The notes under the pieces are model-generated. The model saw only the letters and a list, made by a program, of their open reading frames with translations. It did no database searches and had not been told where the DNA came from. A program made the position numbers and the translations under genes. This document shows positions 1-11,179 of a stretch of 64,000 nucleotides of DNA, one piece after another (within the stretch, counting starts at the first letter, position 1; each line of letters begins with the position of its first letter). Origin of the DNA: Chloracidobacterium thermophilum B (GTDB lineage Bacteria; Acidobacteriota; Blastocatellia; Chloracidobacteriales; Chloracidobacteriaceae); contig NC_016025.1 of assembly GCF_000226295.1 (NCBI RefSeq), forward strand, positions 620,001 to 684,000. The letters run 5' to 3'.

Positions 1-335
1 GCATCGTCGTGTCGTGCCAGAACCAGCGGTCACAGCATCAGAACCGTGAAGTGGCCATGAAAGTGCTCAAATCACGGCTCTATGAACTCGAACTCGAACG
101 CCGGCGGGCCGAGAGCGCCAAGCTGGAGGCCGCCAAGCGGGACATTTCCTTTGGTTCCCAAATCCGCAATTACGTGCTACACCCCTACCGCCTGGTCAAA
201 GACACCCGCACCAAGCTGGAGCGCAGCGATGTGGAGAGTGTACTCGACGGCGATCTGGATGATTTCATCAAGGAATACCTCGTGGCCAGGAGCCGCCAAC
301 CCGATGGCATCCTCGTGGCTGGCGATGACGAATGA
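1..335 (+). CDS. prfB: Peptide chain release factor 2, C-terminal part (cut by window start)
   Basis: RF2 recognises UGA and UAA stop codons on the ribosome and triggers peptide release. Only about the last 110 residues are inside the window. They contain the segment just after the catalytic GGQ loop: CQNQRSQHQN, then MKVLKSRLYELE, the GSQIRNYVLHPY motif, a TRTKLERSDVESVLDGDLDDFI segment in pieces typical of RF2, and a short acidic tail. The reading frame runs off the left edge, so the start, the tripeptide anticodon and the programmed frameshift site (if any) are not visible. RF1 differs in this C-terminal region. ftsK follows closely on the same strand. Confidence 0.95.
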   Translation, partial: IVVSCQNQRSQHQNREVAMKVLKSRLYELELERRRAESAKLEAAKRDISFGSQIRNYVLHPYRLVKDTRTKLERSDVESVLDGDLDDFIKEYLVARSRQPDGILVAGDDE

Positions 336-371
336 GCCTCAATCGTGGTTGGGGTCCCCTTTGGCGGTCGT

Positions 372-3167
<2,796 letters not shown>

Positions 3168-3192
3168 CCGGCCCGGAAGTCACCCAAATGTC

Positions 3193-3227
3193 GTTGGGGA
3201 AACGGCTGGCTTTTCCGTTTCCCCAAC
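3193..3227. terminator. 13-bp perfect hairpin between convergent ftsK and gap
   Basis: GTTGGGGAAACGG at 3193-3205 pairs perfectly with CCGTTTCCCCAAC at 3215-3227, with a 9-base loop. It lies in the 95-bp gap between two convergent genes, where a bidirectional terminator is expected. There is no long T-run after either arm, so the mechanism is uncertain. Confidence 0.7.
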
Positions 3228-3262
3228 TTGGCGCAGACGGCAGTGCCGACCGTGCCTAAGCC

Positions 3263-4276
3263 CTAGAGACCCTTTTCGGCCATGAACTTGATGAGGTCGC
3301 GCACGCGGCAGCTATAGCCCCACTCGTTGTCGTACCACGACAGCACCTTGACCAGATGACCGCCGATGACGCGGGTGAAAGAGCCGTCCACGATGGATGA
3401 ACGGTCATCGCCCCGGTAATCAATCGAAACCAACGGTTCTTCGGAGTAACCCAGAATCCCCTTGAGTGAACCTTCGGCGGCTTCACGCAACGCGGCATTG
3501 ACGCCGGCCTTGTCGGTTGCCTTGGCGACTTCAAACGTCACATCCACGAGCGAGACATTTGGCGTCGGAACGCGCACGGCAATGCCATCGAATTTGCCCT
3601 TGAGTTCCGGCATGACGAGTTCGACGGCCTGGGCTGCGCCCGTCTTGGTGGGAATCATCGAAAGCGCCGCGGCCCGCGCCCGGCGCAGGTCGTCGTGCGG
3701 CAGGTCGAGAATCCGCTGGTCGTTCGTGTAACTATGCACGGTCGTCATGATGGCTTTTTCGATACCAAATGCCGTATGGATGACTTTGGCAACTGGAGCC
3801 AGGCAGTTCGTCGTGCAGGACGCATTCGAGACGACGTGGTGCTGCGCCGGATCGTAAGCCGACTCGTTGACCCCCAGCACGATGGTCAGGTCTTCGTTTT
3901 TAGCCGGGGCCGAAATGATGACCTTCTTGACGCTGTCGCGCAGGTGGCCCACGGCTTTGTCCTTGTTGGTGAACAGACCCGTGGACTCGACGACGATTTG
4001 CGCCCCGGTCGAAGCCCAGTCAATCTCGCCCGGACTGCGCACCTTGAACACCCGGATGGGATGCCCATCCACGGCAATGGTGTTCTCATCGGGCGCCGTC
4101 ACGGTGTGGTTGGTCAGGTTGCCCAGAATGGAATCGTACTTGAGCAGGTGTGCCAGGGTTTTGGCGTCGGTCAGGTCGTTGACCGCCACGAACTCGATGT
4201 CTGTGTGCCCCAGCGCCGTCCGCAGAATGTTGCGCCCAATGCGCCCGAACCCGTTGATGCCGACTTTGACTGCCAT
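3263..4276 (-). CDS. gap: Type I glyceraldehyde-3-phosphate dehydrogenase
   Basis: Glycolytic and gluconeogenic enzyme interconverting glyceraldehyde-3-phosphate and 1,3-bisphosphoglycerate with NAD(P). The 337-residue product starts with the Rossmann motif [10 protein letters not shown]. The catalytic motif [12 protein letters not shown] places the nucleophile at Cys154, and the C-terminus has [12 protein letters not shown]. The upstream reading frame stays open for almost 600 bases, but the family N-terminus [11 protein letters not shown] and a GGAGG ribosome-binding site a few bases upstream fix the start at 4276. It appears monocistronic, convergent with ftsK and divergent from the membrane-protein gene at 4412. 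Asp34 in AVND suggests NAD preference; this is an inference from the family. Confidence 0.97.
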   Translation of the reverse strand: MAVKVGINGFGRIGRNILRTALGHTDIEFVAVNDLTDAKTLAHLLKYDSILGNLTNHTVTAPDENTIAVDGHPIRVFKVRSPGEIDWASTGAQIVVESTGLFTNKDKAVGHLRDSVKKVIISAPAKNEDLTIVLGVNESAYDPAQHHVVSNASCTTNCLAPVAKVIHTAFGIEKAIMTTVHSYTNDQRILDLPHDDLRRARAAALSMIPTKTGAAQAVELVMPELKGKFDGIAVRVPTPNVSLVDVTFEVAKATDKAGVNAALREAAEGSLKGILGYSEEPLVSIDYRGDDRSSIVDGSFTRVIGGHLVKVLSWYDNEWGYSCRVRDLIKFMAEKGL

Positions 4277-4352
4277 AATGCCTCCGTGTGGGATGTAAGG
4301 GGTTGAAGCGTCAGGAAAGGAACTCATGCTCCGTGCCGAAACTAACACATCC

Positions 4353-4369
4353 GGCCGCCAAATGCGGCC
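4353..4369. other. Small inverted repeat in gap / membrane-protein divergent region
   Basis: GGCCGC at 4353-4358 and GCGGCC at 4364-4369 form a perfect six-base stem with a five-base AT-rich loop. It lies between the divergent starts of gap and the 4412 gene, so it could be an operator or a 5' leader structure. Function unknown. Confidence 0.35.
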
Positions 4370-4411
4370 TTGCGGGGAGATTCCCATCCGTAGCCTGCCG
4401 GAGGTCTGCTG

Positions 4412-4879
4412 ATGTCCGGTAGTCTGGCTTGGTGGGTGCTGAGCCTCAACACGGCAACAGCGCTCTACATGACGGGCGTGATCTGGCTCATACAGCAGGT
4501 TCACTATCCGCTGTTTCGCCACGTCGGGATGGACGCCTTCACCGACTATCATCACCGGCACGTGGCGGCCATTTTCCCGGTCGTTGCCCTGCCCATGCTC
4601 ATCGAAGGACTGTCCGCGGCGTGGCTTGCCTTCCAGCCGCCGCCCGGCATTGCACGCGGGCTGCTCTGGGGCGGGCTGGCCTGCGTCGGGCTGGCGTTTG
4701 GCGTCACCGCTCTGGTTTCCATACCGTGCCATGACCGGCTGGCTGCGGGCTTCGATGCAACGACGCTCCAGACGCTGGTGGCCACGAACTGGTGGCGTAC
4801 CCTGGCCTGGACGCTCCATGGCATCCTGAGTCTGGCGGCGCTGGTGCAATTCGGTTGCCAAAAACCGCCGGCCGACTGA
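4412..4879 (+). CDS. Conserved four-helix integral membrane protein, function unknown
   Basis: I do not recognise a characterised family. The 155-residue product has four hydrophobic segments, near residues 6-28, 50-72, 80-105 and 125-147. Histidines cluster between helices 1 and 2 (QQVHYPLF, then DYHHRHVAA), with others at IPCHDRL and TLHGIL. That pattern would suit heme or metal binding, but this is only a thought. It follows gap divergently and ends 81 bases before an SDR gene. The start ATG-4412 has a GGAGG-like stretch (CCGGAGGTCTGCTG) upstream. Confidence 0.8.
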   Translation: MSGSLAWWVLSLNTATALYMTGVIWLIQQVHYPLFRHVGMDAFTDYHHRHVAAIFPVVALPMLIEGLSAAWLAFQPPPGIARGLLWGGLACVGLAFGVTALVSIPCHDRLAAGFDATTLQTLVATNWWRTLAWTLHGILSLAALVQFGCQKPPAD

Positions 4880-4960
4880 CGATGCGCGCCATACATCGGG
4901 GACGCCCGGACGGACGCTCCCTTACTCCCGTGCCCCTACTCCCGTGGATGAGGAAAAGCG

Positions 4961-5797
4961 ATGCCTTCACCGCAAACGTGGTTCATTACCGGCGTTTCGA
5001 CCGGTTTCGGTCTGGAACTTGCCAAACTTGCCCTTGAACAGGGCCACACCGTGGCCGGAACGGCGCGGCGACCTGCTGACCTGGCCGCCTTTGAAGCACT
5101 CGCGCCCGGTCGCGCCCATGCGTTCCATCTCGATTTGACAGAAGCCGGCACCGTGCCGGGGGTCGTTGCCCAGGTCATCGAACGGCTCGGACAGGTGGAT
5201 GTTGTCGTCAACAATGCCGGCTACGGAACGGCTGGCGCCATCGAGGAAGTCACCGACGAGCAGATTCGCCGCCAGATGGAGGTCAACTTTTTCGGCGCGT
5301 TGGCCGTGATGCGGGCCTTTCTGCCCTACCTGCGCCGCCAGCGAAAGGGCTGGATTCTGAACCTGTCTTCGATTGCCGGTGTGCTGGCCAATCCCGGACT
5401 GGGGCTGTACTGCGCCAGCAAATTTGCCCTTGAAGCCGTCTCGGAGGCGCTGGCGAAGGAAGTTGCGCCGCTGGGCATCAAGGTGGTCATCATCGAGCCG
5501 GGTCCCTTTCGGACGGACTTTGCCGGGCGCTCGCTGGTTGTTGCGCCGGCCATCCCGGACTACGCCGCCACGGCCGGTGCCATGCGCCGTTACTTTGAGC
5601 AGGCGAATGGCAGGCAGGCAGGCGATCCGGTCAAAGCCGCGCGCGCCATGCTGGAACTGGTCAATATGGAGAACCCACCTCTGCGGCTGGCAATGGGCAA
5701 CCGCGCCGTGGACCTCATTCGGAACAAGCTCGAAAGCCAACTGGCCGAACTGGCGCAGCATGAAAGCTGGGCCCGTTCCCTTGATTACGACGCCTGA
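4961..5797 (+). CDS. Short-chain dehydrogenase/reductase (SDR family)
   Basis: NAD(P)-dependent oxidoreductase of classical SDR type; the substrate cannot be told from sequence. TGVSTGFGLELA at residues 10-21 is the nucleotide-binding glycine motif (Phe replaces the more usual Ile). The NNAGYG motif is present, and the catalytic Ser is in LNLSSIAG. Tyr and Lys are in YCASK, followed by IEPGPFRTDF. The 278-residue length suits the subgroup often annotated 'oxidoreductase/retinol dehydrogenase-like'. A GAGGA ribosome-binding site seven bases upstream supports the start. It lies 22 bases before the EF-P gene and is probably cotranscribed with it. Confidence 0.93.
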   Translation: MPSPQTWFITGVSTGFGLELAKLALEQGHTVAGTARRPADLAAFEALAPGRAHAFHLDLTEAGTVPGVVAQVIERLGQVDVVVNNAGYGTAGAIEEVTDEQIRRQMEVNFFGALAVMRAFLPYLRRQRKGWILNLSSIAGVLANPGLGLYCASKFALEAVSEALAKEVAPLGIKVVIIEPGPFRTDFAGRSLVVAPAIPDYAATAGAMRRYFEQANGRQAGDPVKAARAMLELVNMENPPLRLAMGNRAVDLIRNKLESQLAELAQHESWARSLDYDA

Positions 5798-5819
5798 TGG
5801 ATGCACGGGAGGAGTTGCC

Positions 5820-6392
5820 ATGCTTTCAACATCCGACTTCAAACGCGGGGCCTACATCCTCGTGGATGGTGAACCCTACACCGTCCTGGACTGGACGGTT
5901 CAGACGCCCTCGGCGCGGGGCGCGGCAACGCTTGTCCGCACGCGCGTGCGCCACGTTCTGACCCAGGCCGTCCTGGAAAAAACCTTCAAATCGGGTGACA
6001 AATTCGATGAACCCGACATTGACCAGCGGGAAGTGCAGTTTTTGTACGAATCCGGCGGCGAGTATGTCTTTCTCGACCAGGAAACCTATGAGCAGTACAC
6101 CCTGCCGGCCCCGGCGATGGAGCGGCTGACGCCCTATCTGACCGAAAACGCGCAGCTCAAAGCGCTGTTTTACGAAGGGAACCTGGTCAGTGTGGAGCTG
6201 CCGCAGTTTATGGAGTTTGAGGTTGTGGAAACCGAACCCGGCGCGCGCGGCGACACGGCCGCCGGCAAGGTGACGAAACCGGCGCGCATCAGCACCGGCG
6301 CGAGCGTCAAAGTGCCGCTGTATATCGAAGTCGGAGAACGTATCGTCGTGGATACCACGACCGGCGAGTTTGCCCGCCGTGCCAAATCCTGA
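5820..6392 (+). CDS. efp: Elongation factor P family protein with EfpL (YeiP)-like loop
   Basis: EF-P binds between the ribosomal P and E sites and relieves stalling at proline stretches. The 190-residue protein has the three family domains: KOW-like N-terminus (KRGAYILVDGEPY), the middle OB domain (FLDQETYEQYTLP) and the C-terminal OB domain (PARISTGASVKVP, YIEVGERIVVDTTTGEF). The loop that carries the modified lysine in EF-P reads TPSARGAATL. This matches the longer loop of EfpL/YeiP (SPTARGAATL in E. coli, from memory) and puts Arg33 at the tip. No EpmA or EarP gene is nearby. The start is fixed by a GGGAGGAG site five bases upstream. It may be the cell's only EF-P or a paralogue. Confidence 0.92.
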   Translation: MLSTSDFKRGAYILVDGEPYTVLDWTVQTPSARGAATLVRTRVRHVLTQAVLEKTFKSGDKFDEPDIDQREVQFLYESGGEYVFLDQETYEQYTLPAPAMERLTPYLTENAQLKALFYEGNLVSVELPQFMEFEVVETEPGARGDTAAGKVTKPARISTGASVKVPLYIEVGERIVVDTTTGEFARRAKS

Positions 6393-6577
6393 ACGTTTTG
6401 CCCAAACGCTACCTGCCACAGGCCGCAGTTGGCTGACATTCACCGGAAAGCGCGCCGTTGTAAAAAAATGTTTTCGGTCTGGTCAGGGAGAATTGATTGC
6501 GCCATATTGGGTGTTTTCCACTCCCTGTCCAAACCGAAGACGGGGCTGACTTCCGTTTTTTCTCCTGTCCACAGTCA

Positions 6578-8593
6578 ATGCTCAAATCTACGCTCTCTGT
6601 TCTGTTTTGTCTGGCGTTGGGCAGCGCCCTGCTGACACCGGCCGCCGCTCAGTCCGAGCGGCCCGGTGAGGTTACACCGGCGCGCAGCTATGCCATCGTC
6701 AACGCCCGTCTTGTTCCAGTTGCCGGTCCGCCCATTGAACGGGGCACGATTGTCATTCGCAATGGCCTCATTGTCGCCGTTGGCGCGGATGTCAAACCGC
6801 CGGCCGATGCGCGCCAACTGGATGGCACGGGCCTGACGGTCTATCCCGGTCTCATGGAAGCCGTTGGGCACCTTGGTTTTGCACCAGCGCCGCCGGCCAC
6901 GCCGCCACCAGCGGGACCTGTCCGGGCCGCACCGGGGACGACGCCTCCAGCCGTACCGGTTGGCGGGCTGGCCAACTCGACCCGTCCGACCGGCTTTCAA
7001 CCGGAGTTGCTGGCCGCCGAACTCGTCCGCCCGAACGGGGACGGACTGGAAGCCGCCCGGCAGGCCGGCTTCACCACGGCGCTGACCATTCCGCGCGACG
7101 GCATCGTTCTGGGGCGGTCGGCTGTCATTGCCCTGGCGGCCGATTCGCCCCGTGAAATGGTCATCCGCACGCCTGTGGCGCTGCATATTGCCTTTCGGGT
7201 GGTTTCCGGCAGCGGTTATCCCAACTCCCTTATGGGCGTTTTTTCCATGGTGCGGCAGGCATTTCTCGATGCCCAGCAGTACCAGGCGCACTGGGCGGCC
7301 TACCGCGCCAACCCACGGGGCATGAAGCGGCCGGCGGATGACCCGTCGCTCGAAGCCCTGCTTCCGGCGCTCAACCGCGAACTGCCCGTGGTCTTCCACG
7401 CCGACACCGAACGTGAAATCATCCGGGCACTCGACTTTGCCCGCGAATTCAACCTGCGCCCCATCATTGCCGGTGGGCGTGAAGCCGAAAAGGTGGCCGA
7501 CCGCCTGAAGGCGGCCCAGGCGGCTGTGCTGCTGTCGCTGAATTTCCCCAAGCGCACCACGGCCTTTGCGCCCGAAGCTGATCCGGAACCGCTTTCCCTG
7601 CTCCGGGCGCGCATAGCAGCGCTCAAAACGGCGGCAGCACTGCACAGCGCCGGCATTCCCTTTGCTTTCCAGACCGGCGGGCTGTCCCCGGCAGAAGCCC
7701 TGTCAAACGTCAAAAAGGCCATTGAGAATGGCCTGCCGGCTGAGGCGGCGATTCGCGCGCTGACGCTTCGGCCGGCAGAAATGTTCGGTCTGGCCGACCG
7801 CCTTGGAAGCCTCGAAGCTGGTAAGGTCGCCAACCTGGTGGCCGTGCGGGGAGACCTTTTTGATGCCAGGCGCAAAGTGGCCTTCGTCTTCATTGACGGG
7901 GCCATGGTCAACCTGCGCGGCTCCAACGTCACGCCAGGCGAGATCGCCGGCACGTGGGAGACAAAAGACCTGAAGCTCACCTTCAGCCGTGAGAACAACG
8001 AACTCAAGGGCAAGGTGCGCATAGGCGACACCGACATCGAGGTACGTGAACTGCGTCTCGGTCTGGATGAAGACGCTTCTCTTTCCACAGTACGATTCGT
8101 TGCTGACCTGCCACGGGATGGCGCAACCAGGGCGGCGATCTTTACCGGCAAGTACACGAGTGACGAACTGCGCGGAACCTTCACCGTGGACGGGAAAGCC
8201 GAACCCGAACGCCTGTTCAAACGGGGCACGGCTCCGCCGGCGACGCCGGGCGCGGCAGCAACCGGCACAGCCAATGGGTCGGGAGCGGTCTTTGACTTTA
8301 CCGGTACCTGGAACCTCACCATCTCCTTCGGACCGCAGAGCCTTCCGGCAACGATGACGCTCCGGCAGGAAGGCACGAATGTGTCAGGGACGTTGAGCCT
8401 GGGGCCGGTCGGCACCGTGGAGTTGAGCAACGGACGTGTCACCGGCAACCGCATGGAAGCCACGGCCCGCGTGGATTTCGGCGGCCGCAGCGTTGAACTC
8501 CAGCTCAGCGGCACCGGCAACGGCAACAGCCTCGAAGGGACGGTGACTTCTCCGCAAGGTACAGCGGCTTTCAGCGGCACACGCCCCCAGTAA
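6578..8593 (+). CDS. Exported amidohydrolase-like protein, metal ligands lost
   Basis: A signal peptide (MLKSTLSVLFCLALGSALL, then TPAAAQ) is followed by an imidazolonepropionase-like amidohydrolase fold to about residue 440. A C-terminal tail of beta-rich repeats contains two similar blocks (AGTWETKDLKLTFSRE and TGTWNLTISFG). The hallmark HxH after the first barrel strand is replaced: YPGLMEAVGHLG instead of GxIDxHxH. The last-strand metal Asp is also missing (FQTGG). The His in VVFHAD remains. Catalysis by the usual binuclear mechanism therefore looks unlikely. The reading frame opens at 6497, but the ATG at 6578 starts directly at the signal peptide. Its stop codon overlaps the PhyH start (TAATG), so the two genes are coupled. 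Confidence 0.85.
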   Translation: MLKSTLSVLFCLALGSALLTPAAAQSERPGEVTPARSYAIVNARLVPVAGPPIERGTIVIRNGLIVAVGADVKPPADARQLDGTGLTVYPGLMEAVGHLGFAPAPPATPPPAGPVRAAPGTTPPAVPVGGLANSTRPTGFQPELLAAELVRPNGDGLEAARQAGFTTALTIPRDGIVLGRSAVIALAADSPREMVIRTPVALHIAFRVVSGSGYPNSLMGVFSMVRQAFLDAQQYQAHWAAYRANPRGMKRPADDPSLEALLPALNRELPVVFHADTEREIIRALDFAREFNLRPIIAGGREAEKVADRLKAAQAAVLLSLNFPKRTTAFAPEADPEPLSLLRARIAALKTAAALHSAGIPFAFQTGGLSPAEALSNVKKAIENGLPAEAAIRALTLRPAEMFGLADRLGSLEAGKVANLVAVRGDLFDARRKVAFVFIDGAMVNLRGSNVTPGEIAGTWETKDLKLTFSRENNELKGKVRIGDTDIEVRELRLGLDEDASLSTVRFVADLPRDGATRAAIFTGKYTSDELRGTFTVDGKAEPERLFKRGTAPPATPGAAATGTANGSGAVFDFTGTWNLTISFGPQSLPATMTLRQEGTNVSGTLSLGPVGTVELSNGRVTGNRMEATARVDFGGRSVELQLSGTGNGNSLEGTVTSPQGTAAFSGTRPQ

Positions 8594-9633
8594 TGACGGG
8601 TAAGCCGCCCGCAAACCAGAGAGCAATGCTTGGATCGTGGCTGAAAACGTTTTTCCCCGGACGCCGCAGCATCCCGGACAAGGCGGCGGAACCTGACTTT
8701 GATCCCCAGACGCTGCCCTGGATTGACCGCCCGGAAGCCGATCTCGAAGGCTATCTGCGCGGCCTTTCCAAGGCGGAACAGGACATGTTCGGGCCGGCAC
8801 TGCGGTCGTGGCGCGATCTGGGCTATGCCATCTTTCCCCAGGCGGTCAGCCACGAGTTGATTGACGCCTACCTGGCCGACATCGAAGAACTCTATGCACA
8901 GCGGCGCTGGCGGGCGCTCGTTCTGGGAGAAAGTTTTGGCGTCCAGCCGGTGCAGGCGTTGTCCCGGGAAACACTCGAAGGCGAACATCACCTTCGGCTC
9001 ATGGACTTTCACAACCACTCGGTGGCCGGGAAGAAACTGGCCCTCAACGCCAAGGCCGTGACGTTTCTGCGCCATGTGTTTCAGGACGAGGTTGTGGCCA
9101 TGCAGTCGCTGACCTTCATCCACGGCTCGGAACAATGGACGCACCAGGACTTTCCCTACGTCGTGGCGCAGATTCCCAGCCACCTGGCTGCTTCCTGGAT
9201 TGCGCTGGAGGACGTGCACCCGGACGCCGGCCCGCTCGGTTATTTCCCTGGTTCCCACCGGCTGCCCAAGTTCAACTTCGGGAACGGTCTCTTTCTGACG
9301 CCGGAATCGCCGCTCCGGGAAGATGCCTTCCGGGAACACCTGGAAAGACACTGCGCGGCACGGGGCATCGAACGCCAGGTTTTTCTTCCCAGGAAGGGCG
9401 ACATGTTCGTGTGGCACGCTGCGCTGGCCCACGGCGGGACGAAGGTCAACAATCCCAACCTGACGCGCAAATCGTTCGTGACGCACTACTCATCGCTGCG
9501 CGCCTACCCACGCGACCGCCGCGCGCCGGAGATTATCCCCAGGCGTTGGACATGGAATGGCGCACACCTGTACGAAAACCCCCTGCTCCCGGAAGAAGAA
9601 AACAGCTTCCGGCGCGGAGAAGCCGTCGAATGA
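8593..9633 (+). CDS. Phytanoyl-CoA dioxygenase (PhyH) family protein
   Basis: Fe(II)/2-oxoglutarate-dependent oxygenase fold of 346 residues. The facial triad is visible as HQD at His184/Asp186 and the distal His in LAHGG (His280). Arg292 in NPNLTRKSF is a plausible 2-oxoglutarate anchor. The substrate is unknown; relatives hydroxylate lipids, amino acids or antibiotics. No signal peptide is visible, so it is cytoplasmic. It is translationally coupled to the upstream amidohydrolase-like gene (TAATG) and followed about 100 bases later by a second amidohydrolase. An internal ATG at codon 12 is a possible alternative start. Confidence 0.88.
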   Translation: MTGKPPANQRAMLGSWLKTFFPGRRSIPDKAAEPDFDPQTLPWIDRPEADLEGYLRGLSKAEQDMFGPALRSWRDLGYAIFPQAVSHELIDAYLADIEELYAQRRWRALVLGESFGVQPVQALSRETLEGEHHLRLMDFHNHSVAGKKLALNAKAVTFLRHVFQDEVVAMQSLTFIHGSEQWTHQDFPYVVAQIPSHLAASWIALEDVHPDAGPLGYFPGSHRLPKFNFGNGLFLTPESPLREDAFREHLERHCAARGIERQVFLPRKGDMFVWHAALAHGGTKVNNPNLTRKSFVTHYSSLRAYPRDRRAPEIIPRRWTWNGAHLYENPLLPEEENSFRRGEAVE

Positions 9634-9740
9634 GGGAGCTTGTCAACCGCCTGACGAACCGGCCGGCCCCACGTGGCGGCACGACACCGCCCCAGTCGGC
9701 AACCTGCCATCACCCCGCTCGGAGGTCTGAGGACGTTTGT

Positions 9741-11171
9741 ATGCTGAACACCACACCCTTACGCTTTGCCCTCGCCTGTGGGCTGGCCACGGCGCTCGGC
9801 TTCGGAACGCCGGCCCGGACGCCAGCCCAGCAGAAGGCCCAGACACCAACGCTCATCAGGAACGCCACCCTGCTGACCGTCACCAAAGGCACACTGGAAA
9901 ACAGTGACCTGCTTATCGAGAACGGCAAGATTGCCAAAATCGGCAAGGGTCTGACAGCTCCAGCCGGCGCGCGGGTCATTGATGCCACGGGGAAGTACGT
10001 CCTGCCGGGCATCATTGACTGTCACTCGCATTCGATGATTGACGCGGTCAACGAGGGTTCGCTTTCGGTGACTTCCATGTGCCGCATCCGCGACGTGCTC
10101 AACCCGAACGACGTGGATTTGTACCGCGCTCTGGCTGGCGGTGTTACGACGCTGAACCTGCTGCACGGTTCGGCCAACGCGATTGGCGGACAAAACCAGG
10201 TCGTCAAGATCAAGTACGGGCGGCCCATCGAGGAATTCCTGTTCCCCGATGCTCCGCCGGGCATCAAGTTTGCTCTGGGTGAAAATCCCAAGCGGTCGAA
10301 CTTCCGTTTTCCGGGCCAGACGCAGCGGTATCCCAACTCACGCATGGGCGTGGAGGAAACCATCCGTGATGCCTTCGTGCGGGCGCGGGATTACAAGCGC
10401 CAGTGGGATGACTACAACGCCGCCAAAGCCCGTGGCGAAAATGTCGTAACGCCCCGGCGGGACTTGCAGCTTGAGCCGCTCGTTGAGGTGCTGGAAGGCA
10501 AACGCTACGTGCATGCGCACTGCTACCGCGCCGAAGAAATCCTGATGCTGATGAATCTGGCCGAGGAGTTCGGCTTTCGGGTGCGGACGCTCCAGCACGT
10601 GCTGGAGGGCTACAAAATTGCCCGTGAAATTGCCAAACACGGCGCCGGCGCTTCCGCCTTTGCCGATTTCTGGTCCTACAAGGTCGAAGCCTACGACGCC
10701 ATTCCGCATGACGCCGCCCTGATGACCCGCGCCGGTGTCATTGTCTCGCTCAACTCGGATGATGACGGACGCGCGCGCCGGCTCAACATGGAAGCCGCGC
10801 GCGTCATGAAATACGGCGACCTGACCGAAAACGAGGCGCTGCGGCTCATCACCATCAACCCGGCCATTCAGTTGGGCATTGACCGGCGGGTTGGCTCACT
10901 GGAAGTCGGCAAGGATGCCGACCTGGCGATCTGGACGGCGCATCCTCTGAGCGTCTATGCCCGTGTTGAGACGACGTTCATAGACGGCGAAGTGTTTTTT
11001 GACCGGCAAACCGACCTGGCGCGACGCGAGGCATTGGCCAGGGAGCGCGCCGAGCTTGAAGCGGCGGAAGTCAACCGTCCACAGGGTGGCGGCGCACCGC
11101 CGCCGGTGCCGGCCCGCCGCCGTCCGGCCTACAGCTTCGGCGACAACTGCATGCAGATGACAAAGGAGTAA
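9741..11171 (+). CDS. Exported amidohydrolase with intact metal site
   Basis: A 476-residue secreted or periplasmic enzyme of the imidazolonepropionase-like amidohydrolase group; the substrate is probably a cyclic amide or dipeptide, by family only. The signal peptide is in the first 30 residues (to TPAQQ). The binuclear metal ligands are all visible: HSH at His95/His97, His in YVHAHCY, His in TLQHVLEG and Asp in SLNSDDD. The frame is open far upstream (from 9135), overlapping PhyH out of frame. The signal peptide and a TGAGGA site set the start at 9741. It is followed eight bases later by a paralogue that has lost these ligands. Confidence 0.9.
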   Translation: MLNTTPLRFALACGLATALGFGTPARTPAQQKAQTPTLIRNATLLTVTKGTLENSDLLIENGKIAKIGKGLTAPAGARVIDATGKYVLPGIIDCHSHSMIDAVNEGSLSVTSMCRIRDVLNPNDVDLYRALAGGVTTLNLLHGSANAIGGQNQVVKIKYGRPIEEFLFPDAPPGIKFALGENPKRSNFRFPGQTQRYPNSRMGVEETIRDAFVRARDYKRQWDDYNAAKARGENVVTPRRDLQLEPLVEVLEGKRYVHAHCYRAEEILMLMNLAEEFGFRVRTLQHVLEGYKIAREIAKHGAGASAFADFWSYKVEAYDAIPHDAALMTRAGVIVSLNSDDDGRARRLNMEAARVMKYGDLTENEALRLITINPAIQLGIDRRVGSLEVGKDADLAIWTAHPLSVYARVETTFIDGEVFFDRQTDLARREALARERAELEAAEVNRPQGGGAPPPVPARRRPAYSFGDNCMQMTKE

Positions 11172-11179
11172 GCGCGACG

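Noticed and set aside
4277-4861. Long N-terminal extension of gap
   Set aside because: The frame is open, but the family N-terminus and ribosome-binding site put the start at 4276.
7300-9486. A 728-codon open frame on the minus strand opposite the amidohydrolase-like and PhyH genes
   Set aside because: It is antisense to two well-supported genes, Arg/Ser/Pro-rich and without domains: a by-product of high GC codon bias.
9135-9740. N-terminal extension of the 9741 amidohydrolase
   Set aside because: It overlaps PhyH in another frame, and a signal peptide begins at 9741.
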